From MGBC120314 sp051880495 (GTDB lineage Bacteria; Bacillota; Clostridia; Lachnospirales; Lachnospiraceae), in the NCBI GenBank assembly GCA_051880495.1, contig JBJEOB010000009.1:1-64000 (forward strand): DNA of 64,000 bases, given 5' to 3'. Position 1 is the stretch's first letter. Each line of letters starts with the position of its first letter. The notes under the pieces were generated by a model. It made no database searches, was not told where the DNA came from, and was given only the letters and a program-made list of their open reading frames with translations. This document shows, one piece after another, positions 1 through 8,438 of the stretch. The position numbers were made by a program, and so were the translations under genes.

Positions 1-698
1 TCAACGTCACGGATACGAGATTCAGCTGACTGAGTATTCTCGCTTGTTGCATCCAAGTTGTTGATTGTGTGCTCAAGTCTGTTCTGAAGTGCACCAAGTG
101 TAGATCTCTGTGTTGATACATCATTAATAGCTGCCTGAATAGCGTCCATTGCTGAACCAGCCTTGCCAAATGATGATACATCAAGTGAAGCAACTCCGAG
201 TCCTGTTGCACTCATAGTTCCGATATCAATTGTGATAGCCTGACCACTGAGTGAACCAACCTGAAGATTCTTGCCTGTGAAATTACCATCAAGTAAGTTC
301 ATTGTGTTGAACTGTGTTGTTGATGAAATTCTTGAGATTTCACTTGCTAACTGATCAATTTCAGCCTGAATAGCATCACGGTCTGTTGTTGTGTTAGTAT
401 CATTAGCTGCCTGTGTAGCTAATTCATTCATTCTCTGTAAGATAGAATGTGTCTCTGTAAGAGCACCTTCAGCTACCTGTACTAATGAGATACCATCCTG
501 AGCATTTGAAGAAGCCTTATTAAGACCTCTGATCTGGCTTCTCATCTTTTCAGAAATTGTAAGACCAGCTGCGTCATCGCCTGCTCTGTTGATTCTGTAA
601 CCAGAAGATAACTTCTCGGTTGACTTTGCCTGTGCGTTCTGCACTCCGCTTAACTGTCTGTTAGCGTTCATCGCTGTAAGATTGTGTTGTACTACCAT
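1..698 (-). CDS. hag: Flagellin (3' end outside window)
   Basis: Main filament subunit, exported by the flagellar type III system and capped by FliD. Translating the minus strand from ATG at 698 gives the classic N-terminal D0/D1 helices (MVVQHNLTAMNANRQL, then SSGYRINRAGDDAAGL). The variable centre is very short and the C-terminal D1 region (LGALQNRLEHTINNLD) is reached before the edge. About 232 codons are visible and roughly 40 C-terminal residues are missing, so this is a minimal flagellin of about 270 residues. The QRMNELA segment matches the TLR5-contact region of D1. The SD AAGGAGG lies 9 nt before ATG. Regulation looks like sigma-D transcription plus CsrA control of the leader. Confidence 0.97.
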   Translation of the reverse strand, partial: MVVQHNLTAMNANRQLSGVQNAQAKSTEKLSSGYRINRAGDDAAGLTISEKMRSQIRGLNKASSNAQDGISLVQVAEGALTETHSILQRMNELATQAANDTNTTTDRDAIQAEIDQLASEISRISSTTQFNTMNLLDGNFTGKNLQVGSLSGQAITIDIGTMSATGLGVASLDVSSFGKAGSAMDAIQAAINDVSTQRSTLGALQNRLEHTINNLDATSENTQSAESRIRDV

Positions 699-723
699 AA
701 TTTTGTCCTCCTTGAACTTTACG

Positions 724-739
724 ACCGCATCCTTGCGGT
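724..739 (-). promoter_or_regulatory. CsrA-binding hairpin in flagellin leader
   Basis: On the minus strand the bases form a 5-bp stem ACCGC/GCGGT closing the hexaloop AAGGAT. A GGA in an ANGGAN loop is the known high-affinity CsrA site. A second GGA lies in the flagellin SD about 15 nt downstream, giving the two-site layout known for the Bacillus hag leader. csrA and fliW lie 4 kb away. The structure is read by eye; function is inferred from the known CsrA consensus. Confidence 0.7.
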
Positions 740-803
740 TCGTTGAAATTTGTTTTGGGATAAATCCCTGTTACTAAGTAAGTTGTCTTACTTATTTGTA
801 TTA

Positions 804-830
804 TATATCGGAGTAGTTGTTAAAAACTTA
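804..830 (-). promoter_or_regulatory. Sigma-D (sigma-28) promoter of flagellin
   Basis: On the minus strand TAAG, a 15-bp spacer and CCGATATA match the sigma-28 consensus TAAA-N15-GCCGATAA. Predicted start near 797 gives a leader of about 100 nt. The leader contains three small hairpins: 775-794 (8-bp stem TAAGTAAG), 757-768 (GGGAT/ATCCC) and the CsrA hairpin at 724-739. Confidence 0.75.
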
Positions 831-854
831 ACCCCAATTTATAATTTTTTTAAA

Positions 855-1334
855 TTATTTTTTTTGATCCATGAATTGTGGTTCAGAATCAATTCTAGAC
901 ATAGACTTATAGTAATTACTTACCGCCGTACTATTCTTTCTGGTCTCCTTAACTGCGTCCTTAAGTTTACCAAACTGAGTCATAATCTCGCCCTTCATCC
1001 TCTTTTCTTCAGACTCAATCGAAGAGGACAGCTCCATAATATCTTTAATGAGTTCCTGCATTCTGCGAATGTCATCTGTATAAAGAGATTTATTCTCCTG
1101 CAAAGCCGTCTTAACTCTGTCATACAGATTCTGAAACCCATCATCAAGCTTATCAATCTCTGCAAATATCCCAGTCTTCTTCTCAACTACACCATCAAAT
1201 TTATCCGCATCAAACTGAGCTTCGTCCAGCAAACCTCTTATTATCTTATTCTGTTCCTTAATTTCACCAAATAAACTGCGCTTTCTCTCAAGACTGTCTA
1301 TCATAAGTGAAATATAACTTGCATTATTATCCAT
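855..1334 (-). CDS. FlgN/FliT-like flagellar chaperone candidate
   Basis: A 159-residue, charged, almost entirely helical protein with no signal peptide or membrane segment. It starts at ATG 1334 behind AGGAGCG. It lies directly downstream of fliS (8 bp), the position that fliT, chaperone of the FliD cap protein, holds in many flagellar operons. Size and coiled-coil character fit the FlgN/FliT chaperone class, but I see no decisive motif, and a separate flgN is at 10253-10768. Role in binding FliD or another late substrate is inferred from position. Confidence 0.5.
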   Translation of the reverse strand: MDNNASYISLMIDSLERKRSLFGEIKEQNKIIRGLLDEAQFDADKFDGVVEKKTGIFAEIDKLDDGFQNLYDRVKTALQENKSLYTDDIRRMQELIKDIMELSSSIESEEKRMKGEIMTQFGKLKDAVKETRKNSTAVSNYYKSMSRIDSEPQFMDQKK

Positions 1335-1342
1335 AGACGCTC

Positions 1343-1720
1343 CTATGCATTATGTGTAAGACGCATAACCTCTTTCCATGTATCCCGCATACCGCGAAGA
1401 TGTGTATTAACTTCTTCCAGTATCTCTTTGTCCTTGGAAATGTTTGCTTCAACAAGTCTTCCGTATATATAATTATACACCCTGTCGAAATCTTCTGCAA
1501 CCGGATATTTATGATTAAGCGTTGCCTGAAACTCCATAATAATATTTTCCACCTTAGTAATATTAGTATGGGCTTTCATTATATCTCCCTGTTCAATTCC
1601 CATAATTGCCATATTACAGAATTTAATTGCACCTTCATAAAGCATTAACGTAAGTTCCGCAGGAGAAGCTGTTAATATTTTACTGTTGTTATATTGCGAA
1701 TATGCGTTAGGTAAAGCCAT
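1343..1720 (-). CDS. fliS: Flagellar export chaperone FliS
   Basis: Cytosolic four-helix chaperone that binds the flagellin C terminus and prevents premature polymerisation. The 125-residue length is typical. The N terminus YSQYNNSKILTASPAELTLM followed by LYEGAIKFC is the FliS hallmark, and the end HLRGMRDTWKEVMRLT also fits. ATG follows GAGGAGGATAAAGCA. It sits 30 bp downstream of fliD in the usual fliD-fliS order, in the transcription unit that begins at flaG. In Bacillus, FliS also links flagellin pools to FliW and CsrA. Confidence 0.93.
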   Translation of the reverse strand: MALPNAYSQYNNSKILTASPAELTLMLYEGAIKFCNMAIMGIEQGDIMKAHTNITKVENIIMEFQATLNHKYPVAEDFDRVYNYIYGRLVEANISKDKEILEEVNTHLRGMRDTWKEVMRLTHNA

Positions 1721-1750
1721 TGCTTTATCCTCCTCTTTCTTACTTTACAA

Positions 1751-4021
1751 TCATTGTCCAAAAAGTCCTGACAACTGTGACTGCTGTGTATTAAGACTGG
1801 AGAGTGCTTTCTCCATTGCCGAAAACTGTTTGTAATATCTTTCCTCATATGCAGCAATTTTATCTTCCCAGCTTGCAATATCCTTAGTATAGTTATTGTA
1901 CTGGGTTTTCATCTGCTTATCATTGTAGACTGTATATGCACTGCTAAGCGTTGAACTCTTCATCTTATCCGTAAGCTTTGTATAAAGTTCTGTACTTAAC
2001 TTGCTAAAGAATTCAACTACAGTATCAGGATCAGATGCTATCATTGAACGTAATTTGTCTGTCTTTCCTGATGTATCTGAATCATCCTCATCACCGTCTA
2101 TGTGATATACGCCTTTTTCATTCTCAGCAGAAGCAAAATATCCTAATGTATTAATACCAAAACTAGATAACGAATACTTTGTTCCGCCTATTTCAAACGC
2201 CTGGCTCATAACACTCTTCATAGTTGAAGACAATGTTCCAAGAGTATTGTCTTTTCTTAACAGAGAATCTTTTATCTTAGTTTCCCATTTTTCTATTTCA
2301 GAATCTGTCATTGCATCCTTCTCATCATCAGTAAGCGGTTCATAACTGCCTGCCGAAGCTGCGTTATATGCAACATCCATTTCCTTTATCAATTCATTAT
2401 AACTGTTAAAGAAATCTTTAACCATGTTATATATTCCATCAATATCAGAATCAATTGTAATTGTTACTGCTTCATCTCCTGTTACAGCAGTAGCCTGAAT
2501 TGTCAATCCATTAATATCAAATGAATTGGTGTTGCTTGTAAATGTGGCACCATTTAATTCAATTTCTGAATCCTGACCAACAATTCTTGTTGCCATATTA
2601 GTAGCACTGGCATTCTGATCCACCATCATCTGTGCAGTAGACTTAAGATTGGTATAATATTCCTGAAGCTTTGCTTCAAGTTCTGCATTTCTGCTGTCAA
2701 TCTCAGAATTAAGATTAGCAGTATAAGCCTCGAGATTAGCATCACTTGAAAGTGTATCCTTAACCGTTGAAAGTTTGCTTTCAGTCTGTGAAAGTTCTTC
2801 AGATGCCTTTATATATGCTTCTGCATTCTTATCTACGATTGCCTTAATGTCACTTGCTGCCAGTGTATCACTGCCAATTTCTTTCAATACATCCTTTGCA
2901 GCCTTTAACTGATTTTCCAAAGATGCCTTTGTCTTCTTCTCATCATCAGTCAAATCAGTTCTGTCTGCATAAGATTTAATCTGCTCTTCAAGATTTGTTA
3001 TTGTTGTTTCAATATTGTTTAAAATATCTGCTTTAGACTCTGAATCAGACGCATATGAATACTCTGTTCTTGTAACAGGATTACCATCCTCATCAAGCTT
3101 TGGTGTCCCGTCTTCATTTAACACCGGTACTTCGCTTGAGTCAAATTTAAGTCCTGCCAGGAACTGATTCTTAAAATTCTGATACTCAGTCTGTGTGGTA
3201 AGCTTTTCCTGCTTTGCAGTCAGCTCTTTTTCCTGTTTTTCCAGTGCTTTCTTCTGAGTTGCCGTGTCTGTATACTTTTCTTTCTGTTCCTCATATGCTT
3301 TAGCAACGGCTGCATCAACATCTATCTGCGCATCTGCTTTATATTTTGCCAGTTCTGCGTCCGTTACGGCATAAATTCCAAGACCCTTTAATGCATCAAC
3401 AGAATCAGAAGTTGCCGCAGTTATGGCAAAATCTCCATCTGCTCCGCTTGTCTTTGCACTGATGAAGAATCTCTGGTTCTTCTCATCAAAGCTTGCATTT
3501 ACTCCTGCCTGCTTAAGCTTGTTAACCAGCTCTCCGATTGTCATATCCTGTGACAATTGTATGGAAGTAGTTTTGTCTCCTGCCTTGACATCAAAGCCAC
3601 CGAGATTAGCAATATCATTCAATCCCTTAATATCAGAAAGCTTGCTTGAAGATGACAACTTATTTCCATCATTATCCGTAATTACTTCACCGGTCAAATA
3701 CCCTGACTTAGCCAGCTGCTTAACCTTAAGACTTTGACTTCCGTCGACGGCTCCATTTGATGCTGTAACTTTTGCAACAGCACTATTAGAAATACTTGCC
3801 GTTTTCTTGCTGTACGAAGACGACAATCTCATATTAGAAAGGCTTTTACTGTAAAAACTGTATATTTTGCTGTTCATGGACTTCCATGCATCCTGGGTCC
3901 ATTCAAGCTTTGTCTGTTTCTTGACTATATTATCTTTCTTAGTAGAATAAGCTGACACCAATTCCTTAACAATAGTATCTGTGTCGAGACCTGATGCCAT
4001 ACCTGACAATCTTATCGGCAT
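1751..4021 (-). CDS. fliD: Flagellar filament cap FliD (enlarged)
   Basis: Cap protein (HAP2) that assembles flagellin at the filament tip. The N terminus MPIRLSGMASGLDTDTIVKE and the C-terminal helical D0 region are typical of FliD. At 756 residues it is about 250 longer than Bacillus or E. coli homologues. The excess falls at roughly residues 218-472 (about 2600-3370), a Lys/Glu/Gln-rich region predicted to be coiled coil with a short DEDGNPV-type turn motif, placed between two conserved FliD blocks (ALKGLGIY before, ATRIVGQDSEIEL after). AGGAGG lies 8 nt before ATG. It follows flaG by 11 bp. Confidence 0.93.
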   Translation of the reverse strand: MPIRLSGMASGLDTDTIVKELVSAYSTKKDNIVKKQTKLEWTQDAWKSMNSKIYSFYSKSLSNMRLSSSYSKKTASISNSAVAKVTASNGAVDGSQSLKVKQLAKSGYLTGEVITDNDGNKLSSSSKLSDIKGLNDIANLGGFDVKAGDKTTSIQLSQDMTIGELVNKLKQAGVNASFDEKNQRFFISAKTSGADGDFAITAATSDSVDALKGLGIYAVTDAELAKYKADAQIDVDAAVAKAYEEQKEKYTDTATQKKALEKQEKELTAKQEKLTTQTEYQNFKNQFLAGLKFDSSEVPVLNEDGTPKLDEDGNPVTRTEYSYASDSESKADILNNIETTITNLEEQIKSYADRTDLTDDEKKTKASLENQLKAAKDVLKEIGSDTLAASDIKAIVDKNAEAYIKASEELSQTESKLSTVKDTLSSDANLEAYTANLNSEIDSRNAELEAKLQEYYTNLKSTAQMMVDQNASATNMATRIVGQDSEIELNGATFTSNTNSFDINGLTIQATAVTGDEAVTITIDSDIDGIYNMVKDFFNSYNELIKEMDVAYNAASAGSYEPLTDDEKDAMTDSEIEKWETKIKDSLLRKDNTLGTLSSTMKSVMSQAFEIGGTKYSLSSFGINTLGYFASAENEKGVYHIDGDEDDSDTSGKTDKLRSMIASDPDTVVEFFSKLSTELYTKLTDKMKSSTLSSAYTVYNDKQMKTQYNNYTKDIASWEDKIAAYEERYYKQFSAMEKALSSLNTQQSQLSGLFGQ

Positions 4022-4032
4022 GCCATTACCTC

Positions 4033-4470
4033 CTATCTCTTCTCATCGACAAGGATACCTGCCATTTCCCATGCTTTCTGAATCAAATCCAAAGTCTTTT
4101 CTGCCGGGACTTCACGAATTATTTCATCCGTATCCTTATCCTTAATCTTAATAGTTACCCTGTTGGTTCCTTCATGAATTCCAAACTCAGCAATAGTGTT
4201 ATTGTTGAGCTTGCGGTTCATATCCTTTAACGCCTGCTTAATTGTGCTGTCGCTAGGCTGTTTTTCCTGCTTATCCTGCTGTTCAGTACTTCCATTCTTA
4301 TCTGAAGCATCGACCTTTTTAAGCTCTACAGGTTCCCTGATTACTGAGTCCATTGCTTCAATTACTGTTGCATCCGCGCTTGTTGCATCCTTGACCGGCG
4401 CAGCTGCTGGAGTTGACATAGCCTGATAAGTTGCCGCTGCCGCTACACTATTAACATTTTCAACTGCCAT
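4033..4470 (-). CDS. flaG: FlaG family flagellar protein
   Basis: FlaG proteins are encoded beside fliD and influence filament length. The conserved C-terminal half is visible: LNNNTIAEFGIHEGTNRVTIKI, then DTDEIIREVPAEKTLDLIQK. The N-terminal part is low-complexity (Ala, Lys, Gln). I place the start at ATG 4470 because GGAGGTG lies just upstream; the frame is open further upstream but has no ribosome site there. It is the first gene of the flaG-fliD-fliS unit, preceded by a sigma-D-like promoter. Confidence 0.88.
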   Translation of the reverse strand: MAVENVNSVAAAATYQAMSTPAAAPVKDATSADATVIEAMDSVIREPVELKKVDASDKNGSTEQQDKQEKQPSDSTIKQALKDMNRKLNNNTIAEFGIHEGTNRVTIKIKDKDTDEIIREVPAEKTLDLIQKAWEMAGILVDEKR

Positions 4471-4557
4471 AATTAATACACCTCCATGTGCACAAAATAG
4501 AGAAATTGCGCTGCAATTCCCTATCAAATACAAAATTTATATTATCTCTATATCCCA

Positions 4558-4585
4558 TATATCGGATAAGGACAATAAAAAATTA
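4558..4585 (-). promoter_or_regulatory. Candidate sigma-D promoter of flaG-fliD-fliS
   Basis: CCGATATA, identical to the -10 element before flagellin, with TAAT 16 bp upstream (TTAA at 17). The spacing is 1-2 bp longer than ideal, which lowers confidence. It lies in the 152-bp gap between csrA and flaG, about 90 bp before the flaG start. Confidence 0.5.
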
Positions 4586-4622
4586 ATATGTTCTAAAAAA
4601 TATTTTAATACATTAGTACAAT

Positions 4623-4844
4623 TTATCCAAGTAAATTTTTTAAAGCATCTACGTCTGCAACAGAGTTTGCAGCTTCCTTATTAGCTTCCTGAATCTGTAC
4701 ATACACTTCCTTACGGTATACAGGAACGGATTTTGGTGCAGATATGCCTATTTTAACCTGGTCGCCCTTGATTTCAATGATCTTGATTTCAATATCGTTA
4801 TTAATAACGATTGCTTCATCTTTTTTTCTTGATAATGCCAGCAT
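4623..4844 (-). CDS. csrA: Carbon storage regulator CsrA
   Basis: RNA-binding dimer that blocks ribosome access to target leaders; in Bacillus its main target is the flagellin mRNA. The canonical N terminus MLALSRKKDEAIVI and the KIGISAPKSVPVYRKEVY strand-helix are present. The 73-residue length is normal. ATG at 4844 is chosen because the family begins MLxLSRK and AAGGATGG precedes it, although the frame is open upstream. It begins 1 bp after the fliW stop, so it is translationally coupled to its own antagonist. Confidence 0.96.
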   Translation of the reverse strand: MLALSRKKDEAIVINNDIEIKIIEIKGDQVKIGISAPKSVPVYRKEVYVQIQEANKEAANSVADVDALKNLLG

Positions 4845-4845
4845 A

Positions 4846-5304
4846 CTATTCACCATCCTTTCTTGCCTTAAGAATATCATATACAGGGTGTTTTATCTGA
4901 TAATCATCGTTTTCTGCAATCAACTGAACTCCCTTTAACGTACCTGCATTGATGATAATCGGTGCCTTGTAGTTGGCAGTCATTTTCGTAATATCAGAAG
5001 GAACTGTCAAAGTAACAAGAATAAGTAAATCATCTTCCTTTATCTCACCGACAGATGCCAGTAACTCATCCTCTACTATAGGATCATATGAGTCCGTAAT
5101 AAGCAGCGGATCAACAACCGGAAGTGCCAGTGCCTGTTCATCTACAGACTGTAACCACATTATGGTTTTACTTGCTTCCTTGTCTGAATCGAAAAGGATT
5201 GTAAATTCCTTATAATCTTCAAATCCCATTATTCCGTTTTCAAAACGAATTATTTTCTCCTGTGCAACATCAACATCGCCAAAACATTTTGTCTTTATTA
5301 ACAT
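4846..5304 (-). CDS. fliW: Flagellar assembly factor FliW
   Basis: FliW binds either flagellin or CsrA. When flagellin is exported, freed FliW sequesters CsrA and lets flagellin translation resume. The 152-residue protein shows the family patterns FENGIMGFEDYKEFTIL and the C-terminal NDDYQIKHPVY. Its coding region almost abuts csrA. The upstream neighbour is flgL (33 bp). The gene order flgL-fliW-csrA is conserved in Firmicutes. Confidence 0.95.
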   Translation of the reverse strand: MLIKTKCFGDVDVAQEKIIRFENGIMGFEDYKEFTILFDSDKEASKTIMWLQSVDEQALALPVVDPLLITDSYDPIVEDELLASVGEIKEDDLLILVTLTVPSDITKMTANYKAPIIINAGTLKGVQLIAENDDYQIKHPVYDILKARKDGE

Positions 5305-5337
5305 ACCCGTCTCCTATCCACATAATTAATATGTTTT

Positions 5338-6855
5338 TTAAATAAAATCCAATAGTGTCTGTCTTACTACTTTACTTGCCGCCGTTAACGAAGCATTATA
5401 AACAAGCTGTGCTGAAGAATAATTTATAACTACCTCCTCAAGCTCGACATCTTCGTTAGCTGACTTAAGATCCGTAAAATTGGTTTTCTGATCCTTTAAA
5501 CGGCTCTTTGTCAAATCAAGTCTTACCATTCTGTTACCGATATCAGCAAGAGCAATGTCTATACTCTCCTGATGGTTCTGCATCTTGGTTATTCCTGATT
5601 CAAAAGTCTTCTGAAGAACGTCGTTGCAATAATCAAGCTCCTTTTCAGTGCCGGCAATTATTTTATCTAACTTTTCCTGTGCCTCGGCACTTTGATAGTT
5701 AGCATTGGTCTTTAATTCTTTTAATGTATTCAGTTTCTTTTCCGCAGCAATTGCACCGTCAACCGCATTTATTATTTCCTCTATGTCACGTCCCATATCT
5801 AACGAGAAACAGTCTGACGCCTCTGTATTAACCTTCAGCTTCTGATTGAAGTTAACTATATATTCAATATTTTGTCCTTCTTCAGACTTTTCATATGTCA
5901 GATTCGTATTGAGGTTGGTGCATGTAAAATAATGTTCAGGTTTGCAGTCGCCCTTTATAAAAGAATCCTTCTCGTATGTTACCGAGAAACTTCCCTTTGA
6001 GAATAAATCCGTATAGGCATTCTCACCAAATAACAGCTCACCTGTTTCCGGATTAAATAAAATTTCATCGTCACCAGGCACCTGACTTACATCGGTTGTC
6101 TCTGTTATTGCATGTCCGAAATCCAGCTCATTTCCGTCTGCATCCTTATATTTAATTGTTATTCCGCCATCTGCCATGTTCTTGACATCTGAATATGCGA
6201 GTCTTATTCTGTGTACATCTTCTCCGCCAATACTATTATAGTCAACAATCTGTTCCAGTTCTGCATCGGTAAGAGCACCAAGCTGTGTTCCCGTAAGCTG
6301 CTTAACCGCTTCCACATCAACCGGCCCTGTAACAACTGACTTGTAATCAAAATCTGTTGAAGAGAAATTCTGTGTAATACTGTAGTCGGCATCTGCAAGC
6401 TGTTCATCAGTCTTAAATGTAAGTGATGAATCTGTTCTGAAACCTGTAAACACGTATCTTCCTGCGTAATCTACATCACCCTGTGAGTAAAGGGCTTCAC
6501 GAAGCTCCTTCAAACTGTCTGAAATGATTTCACGCTCGTTTAATGATAAAGTATCCGTAGAACCCTGAACACAATATTTATATACATCTGAAAGTATGGA
6601 ATCTGTTTCCTTTAGTGCACCCTCAGATACGTCGAGCCATGAATTGGCATCCGGTATATTTTTGTCCAGATACTGGGAAACTTCACTCAGACTGGTACGA
6701 AGTCTCAACGCACGAATTGCAATAATCGGGTCTTCTGATGGTCTGCTTATTTTCTTCTGCGTAGATAACTGTGTATCCAGAACACTCATCTGCTTCTTAT
6801 TAATGCTCACATTATTTAATGAATTGTTCTGCATCATGTGATTTGTTATTCTCAT
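5338..6855 (-). CDS. flgL: Hook-filament junction protein FlgL
   Basis: HAP3 adaptor joining hook and filament. The N terminus MRITNHMMQNNSLNNV and KKISRPSEDPIIAIRALRL and the C-terminal YSSAQLVYNASLTAASKVV helix are typical of FlgL. At 505 residues it is longer than the roughly 300-residue classical form. The extra part is a central acidic region at about residues 140-340 that probably forms an exposed domain. It lies 23 bp downstream of the second flgK. Confidence 0.93.
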   Translation of the reverse strand: MRITNHMMQNNSLNNVSINKKQMSVLDTQLSTQKKISRPSEDPIIAIRALRLRTSLSEVSQYLDKNIPDANSWLDVSEGALKETDSILSDVYKYCVQGSTDTLSLNEREIISDSLKELREALYSQGDVDYAGRYVFTGFRTDSSLTFKTDEQLADADYSITQNFSSTDFDYKSVVTGPVDVEAVKQLTGTQLGALTDAELEQIVDYNSIGGEDVHRIRLAYSDVKNMADGGITIKYKDADGNELDFGHAITETTDVSQVPGDDEILFNPETGELLFGENAYTDLFSKGSFSVTYEKDSFIKGDCKPEHYFTCTNLNTNLTYEKSEEGQNIEYIVNFNQKLKVNTEASDCFSLDMGRDIEEIINAVDGAIAAEKKLNTLKELKTNANYQSAEAQEKLDKIIAGTEKELDYCNDVLQKTFESGITKMQNHQESIDIALADIGNRMVRLDLTKSRLKDQKTNFTDLKSANEDVELEEVVINYSSAQLVYNASLTAASKVVRQTLLDFI

Positions 6856-6878
6856 ATACCGTCATTCCTCCTTCCGGA

Positions 6879-8423
6879 TTATACTCCTGTCTGATTTATA
6901 AGTTTATCGTATACTTCACTGAGTACCGATATCATCTTTGAACACAGGTTATAAGCCTGCTGGTATTTTAATAAATCAAGTGCCTCTTCATCGTCATCAA
7001 CACCCATGACAGATAATCTCTGATTCTGCACCGTATGGGAAATATTTCTGAAATTCTGATAAAACGATGTCGCCTTGTCTGAATCTATTGCAACTGCTGC
7101 CACAATACTTTCAAGGAAATATGAACCGGTTCCTCCATTAAAAATCTTATTGTTCTGAACTGCAAGAAGTTCATCAACAAGATCCGACTTAGCTTCACCA
7201 TCCAGATAATTAGTTGTTGTTGCAAGTCTTGTATTGTCCTCAACAAGAATCGGATTAACTTCAACCGTAAGTGCTGACATTGAACCTTCCATGTATTTAA
7301 CCGTAAAGAACGGTACTCCCGGCACGCCTTCCGTAGTTTCGCCCTTTTCAAATATAGGGTTGATTGCATCTGCCATAAGATTTATAAACTCATTTATTTT
7401 TGACTGATAATAAGGAATTCCCTTGTATGATGTATTGGTTCCCACCTTCTGTCCTATAGAGAGCTCTCTTGTTATATTTCCTTCACCATCCACGGTTGTT
7501 GTCTCAATCTCGTAAGCATTGTTACAACCATCGCGAATATCTATAAGTGCTTTAAGGCTTCCCGATAAGGTAGAACTGTATTCCTCAAATGTTGTACCGT
7601 TAGACCATGTTATCTCATACATACCGTCAGCATCTGATGCGTTGCGCTTTTCCGTCTTAGCCTCTGTAATCAGCGTATTGTAGTTATAGTTGCTAACAAG
7701 ATCCTGGCCATTGACCCTTACAGTATAGTATGTAACACCGTTACCCATATCCTGCTCGTTAGTCTCAACATTTATTATTGCTGACAGCTCATCAACAAGC
7801 TGGTTTCTCTGGTCACGAAGATCATTTGCATTGCCGTGATGAACCTCAATCATGTTAATCTGCTTATTAAGATTTGAAATATTCTCAGCGAGAGTATTGA
7901 TTCTGTCACACTGATTTTTTATTTCTTCGTTACAGTCAGTCTGGACATTTCTGAGATTGACATACAGATTGTTAAAATAATCTGCCATACTCTGTCCTGC
8001 ATTAATCACATTGTTACGAACCGTGTTATCCTGTGGCATCTTCTGCAATTCCGTCAGTGCCGCAAAGAAATTATTCCACTCTGTTGTCATGCCTTCAAGT
8101 GAATATTCATTAAGAAAATCCTCAATCTGTGTCATATAGTTTTCGTAAACACTGTACTCACCGACATTTGTATTGTTGTTACGGTATTTGATATCGTAGT
8201 AGCTGTCTCTTATCTGTTCAATTGATGTTACCAGTACACCTGTACCTACCGTTCCATAGCTTGCATAGGTTCTTAATGCCTGGTCAGCCTGGGCGTTGGT
8301 CGCCTGTCTCGAATAACCTTTGGTATTAGTGTTGGAAACATTGTGTGCAGTCGTATTAATTGCTGCCTGATACGCCTGCAATCCTGTATATGATGTATTT
8401 AAGCCTAAAAATGTTGACGGCAT
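6879..8423 (-). CDS. flgK: Hook-filament junction protein FlgK (copy 1)
   Basis: HAP1 adaptor that caps the hook and seats FlgL. The N terminus LNTSYTGLQAYQAAINTTAH, then NVSNTNTKGYSRQ, is the flagellar rod/hook signature. The C terminus DLLKYQQAYNLCSKMISVLS is the D0 helix. The 514-residue length is normal for FlgK. It lies 15 bp downstream of a second, diverged FlgK, and both are followed by flgL. ATG 8423 follows AGGAGGGATAAGAT. Confidence 0.93.
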   Translation of the reverse strand: MPSTFLGLNTSYTGLQAYQAAINTTAHNVSNTNTKGYSRQATNAQADQALRTYASYGTVGTGVLVTSIEQIRDSYYDIKYRNNNTNVGEYSVYENYMTQIEDFLNEYSLEGMTTEWNNFFAALTELQKMPQDNTVRNNVINAGQSMADYFNNLYVNLRNVQTDCNEEIKNQCDRINTLAENISNLNKQINMIEVHHGNANDLRDQRNQLVDELSAIINVETNEQDMGNGVTYYTVRVNGQDLVSNYNYNTLITEAKTEKRNASDADGMYEITWSNGTTFEEYSSTLSGSLKALIDIRDGCNNAYEIETTTVDGEGNITRELSIGQKVGTNTSYKGIPYYQSKINEFINLMADAINPIFEKGETTEGVPGVPFFTVKYMEGSMSALTVEVNPILVEDNTRLATTTNYLDGEAKSDLVDELLAVQNNKIFNGGTGSYFLESIVAAVAIDSDKATSFYQNFRNISHTVQNQRLSVMGVDDDEEALDLLKYQQAYNLCSKMISVLSEVYDKLINQTGV

Positions 8424-8438
8424 ATCTTATCCCTCCTA

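Noticed and set aside
757..794. Attenuator in the flagellin leader
   Set aside because: The two hairpins at 757-768 and 775-794 are short and neither is followed by a T-tract on the minus strand.
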